Origin: JAIOTH01 sp964639335
GTDB lineage: Bacteria; Patescibacteriota; Patescibacteriia; UBA1558; S5-K13
Assembly: GCA_964639335.1 (NCBI GenBank)
Contig: CAZXCJ010000003.1
Location: forward strand, 1 to 47,975
Direction: 5' to 3'
Length of the DNA: 47,975 nt
How positions within the stretch are numbered: the stretch's first letter is position 1; every line of letters begins with the position of its first letter. The position numbers were made by a program, and so were the translations under genes. Positions 47,872 through 47,975 of this stretch are shown piece after piece. The notes beneath the pieces were generated by a model. The model made no database searches, was not told where the DNA came from, and saw only the letters and a program-made list of their open reading frames with translations.

Positions 47872-47975
47872 CCTGCCTGCCCGTCCTCCGCAGTAGCAGA
47901 CTACTGCTACGGAGGATGGACGCGTAGCCGCTTCGGTCGCCGACGTGCCAAAGCCACTTTGGCGACGGCACGCGA
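47872..47975. repeat. GC-rich nested palindrome, truncated by window end
   Basis: GCCTGCCTGCCCGTCCTCCGCAG...GGAGGATGGACGC and the TCGCCGACGTGCCAAAGCCAC...GGCGACGGCACGCGA module shared with 24120-24286 and 30088-30133. The closing arm lies beyond the window. Confidence 0.75.

Noticed and set aside
1..47975. tRNA or rRNA genes
   Set aside because: No cloverleaf with a GGTTCGAAT-type T-loop and no rRNA core sequence was noticed on either strand by reading; a tRNAscan run would settle this.

Overview
The window looks like a chromosomal segment of an uncultured Patescibacteria (CPR) member, probably of the Parcubacteria type. The evidence is the low GC, short proteins, compact dcw and stress loci, a CPR-style surface-layer-like protein (38020-42021), a DUF5667 protein with a sigma factor, and several short membrane proteins of the kind common in CPR. 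TGA is used as a stop, so code 11 fits. The phylum call is inference from gene content; no rRNA gene is present.

Layout. 1-1447: rplJ-rplL with an L10-leader-like attenuator and a bidirectional terminator. 1461-8096: a PPM-like/beta-propeller membrane protein, a wHTH regulator overlapping tsaB, a HAD phosphatase, a BaiN/HI0933-type flavoprotein, a 64-aa HLHGDGRK-repeat protein and an RsuA/RluB pseudouridine synthase. 8462-11522: a TrpR/YerC-like regulator, an AspA/AstE-type zinc amidohydrolase, a leader ORF with an attenuator-like hairpin, an ATP-grasp-like protein and a 60-aa protein ending YGGHC. 11887-17052: a cell-wall/division cluster (mraZ, rsmH, ftsL-like, ftsI, murF) behind MraZ-box-like repeats. 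17137-18424: a DsbA-like lipoprotein and a 43-aa desulforedoxin. 18486-28607: a heat-shock locus (CIRCE, hrcA, grpE, hsp20, dnaK, DUF3467, dnaJ) broken up by an accessory segment (DUF559, zinc ribbon, Bro-N fragment, two dinD genes). 28724-29023: a promoter/terminator-bounded structured RNA. 29270-33743: small hypotheticals, a four-helix-bundle protein, a slipin and a degenerate HtrA-PDZ protein. 33963-37560: an ECF-like sigma factor and a DUF5667 protein separated by a minus-strand gene and a DUF559 gene. 38020-42021: the surface protein. 42237-42800: a RAYT (REP-associated HUH/Tyr transposase). 43045-47861: an interrupted coiled-coil gene, an AbiEi/AbiEii pair and an AAA/DUF4143 ATPase.

The most striking feature runs through the whole window: at least 16 hairpin repeats with ACCC...GGGT ends, whose stems vary by paired changes (CCCTGTTAAAT, CCCCGTTAGATA, CCATGTTAAAT, TCCTGTTAAAT). 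The RAYT gene lies between two of them. In two places the insertion can be read directly: removing about 46 bp (21194-21239) or 152 bp (43393-43544) restores an interrupted reading frame. Elsewhere the repeat supplies a start codon (33963 GTG, 27148 ATG), a stop codon (hsp20) or a -35 box (8413). A second layer of GC-rich nested palindromes fills many spacers, and one 24-bp unit is also found inside the coding sequence of the DnaK tail.

A second candidate system is the 8845-11520 cluster. Its zinc amidohydrolase, ATP-grasp-like ligase and small helical protein with a Pup-like C-terminal segment (ENAKDYV...GG) would suit a peptide ligation/tagging function. That reading is a hypothesis.
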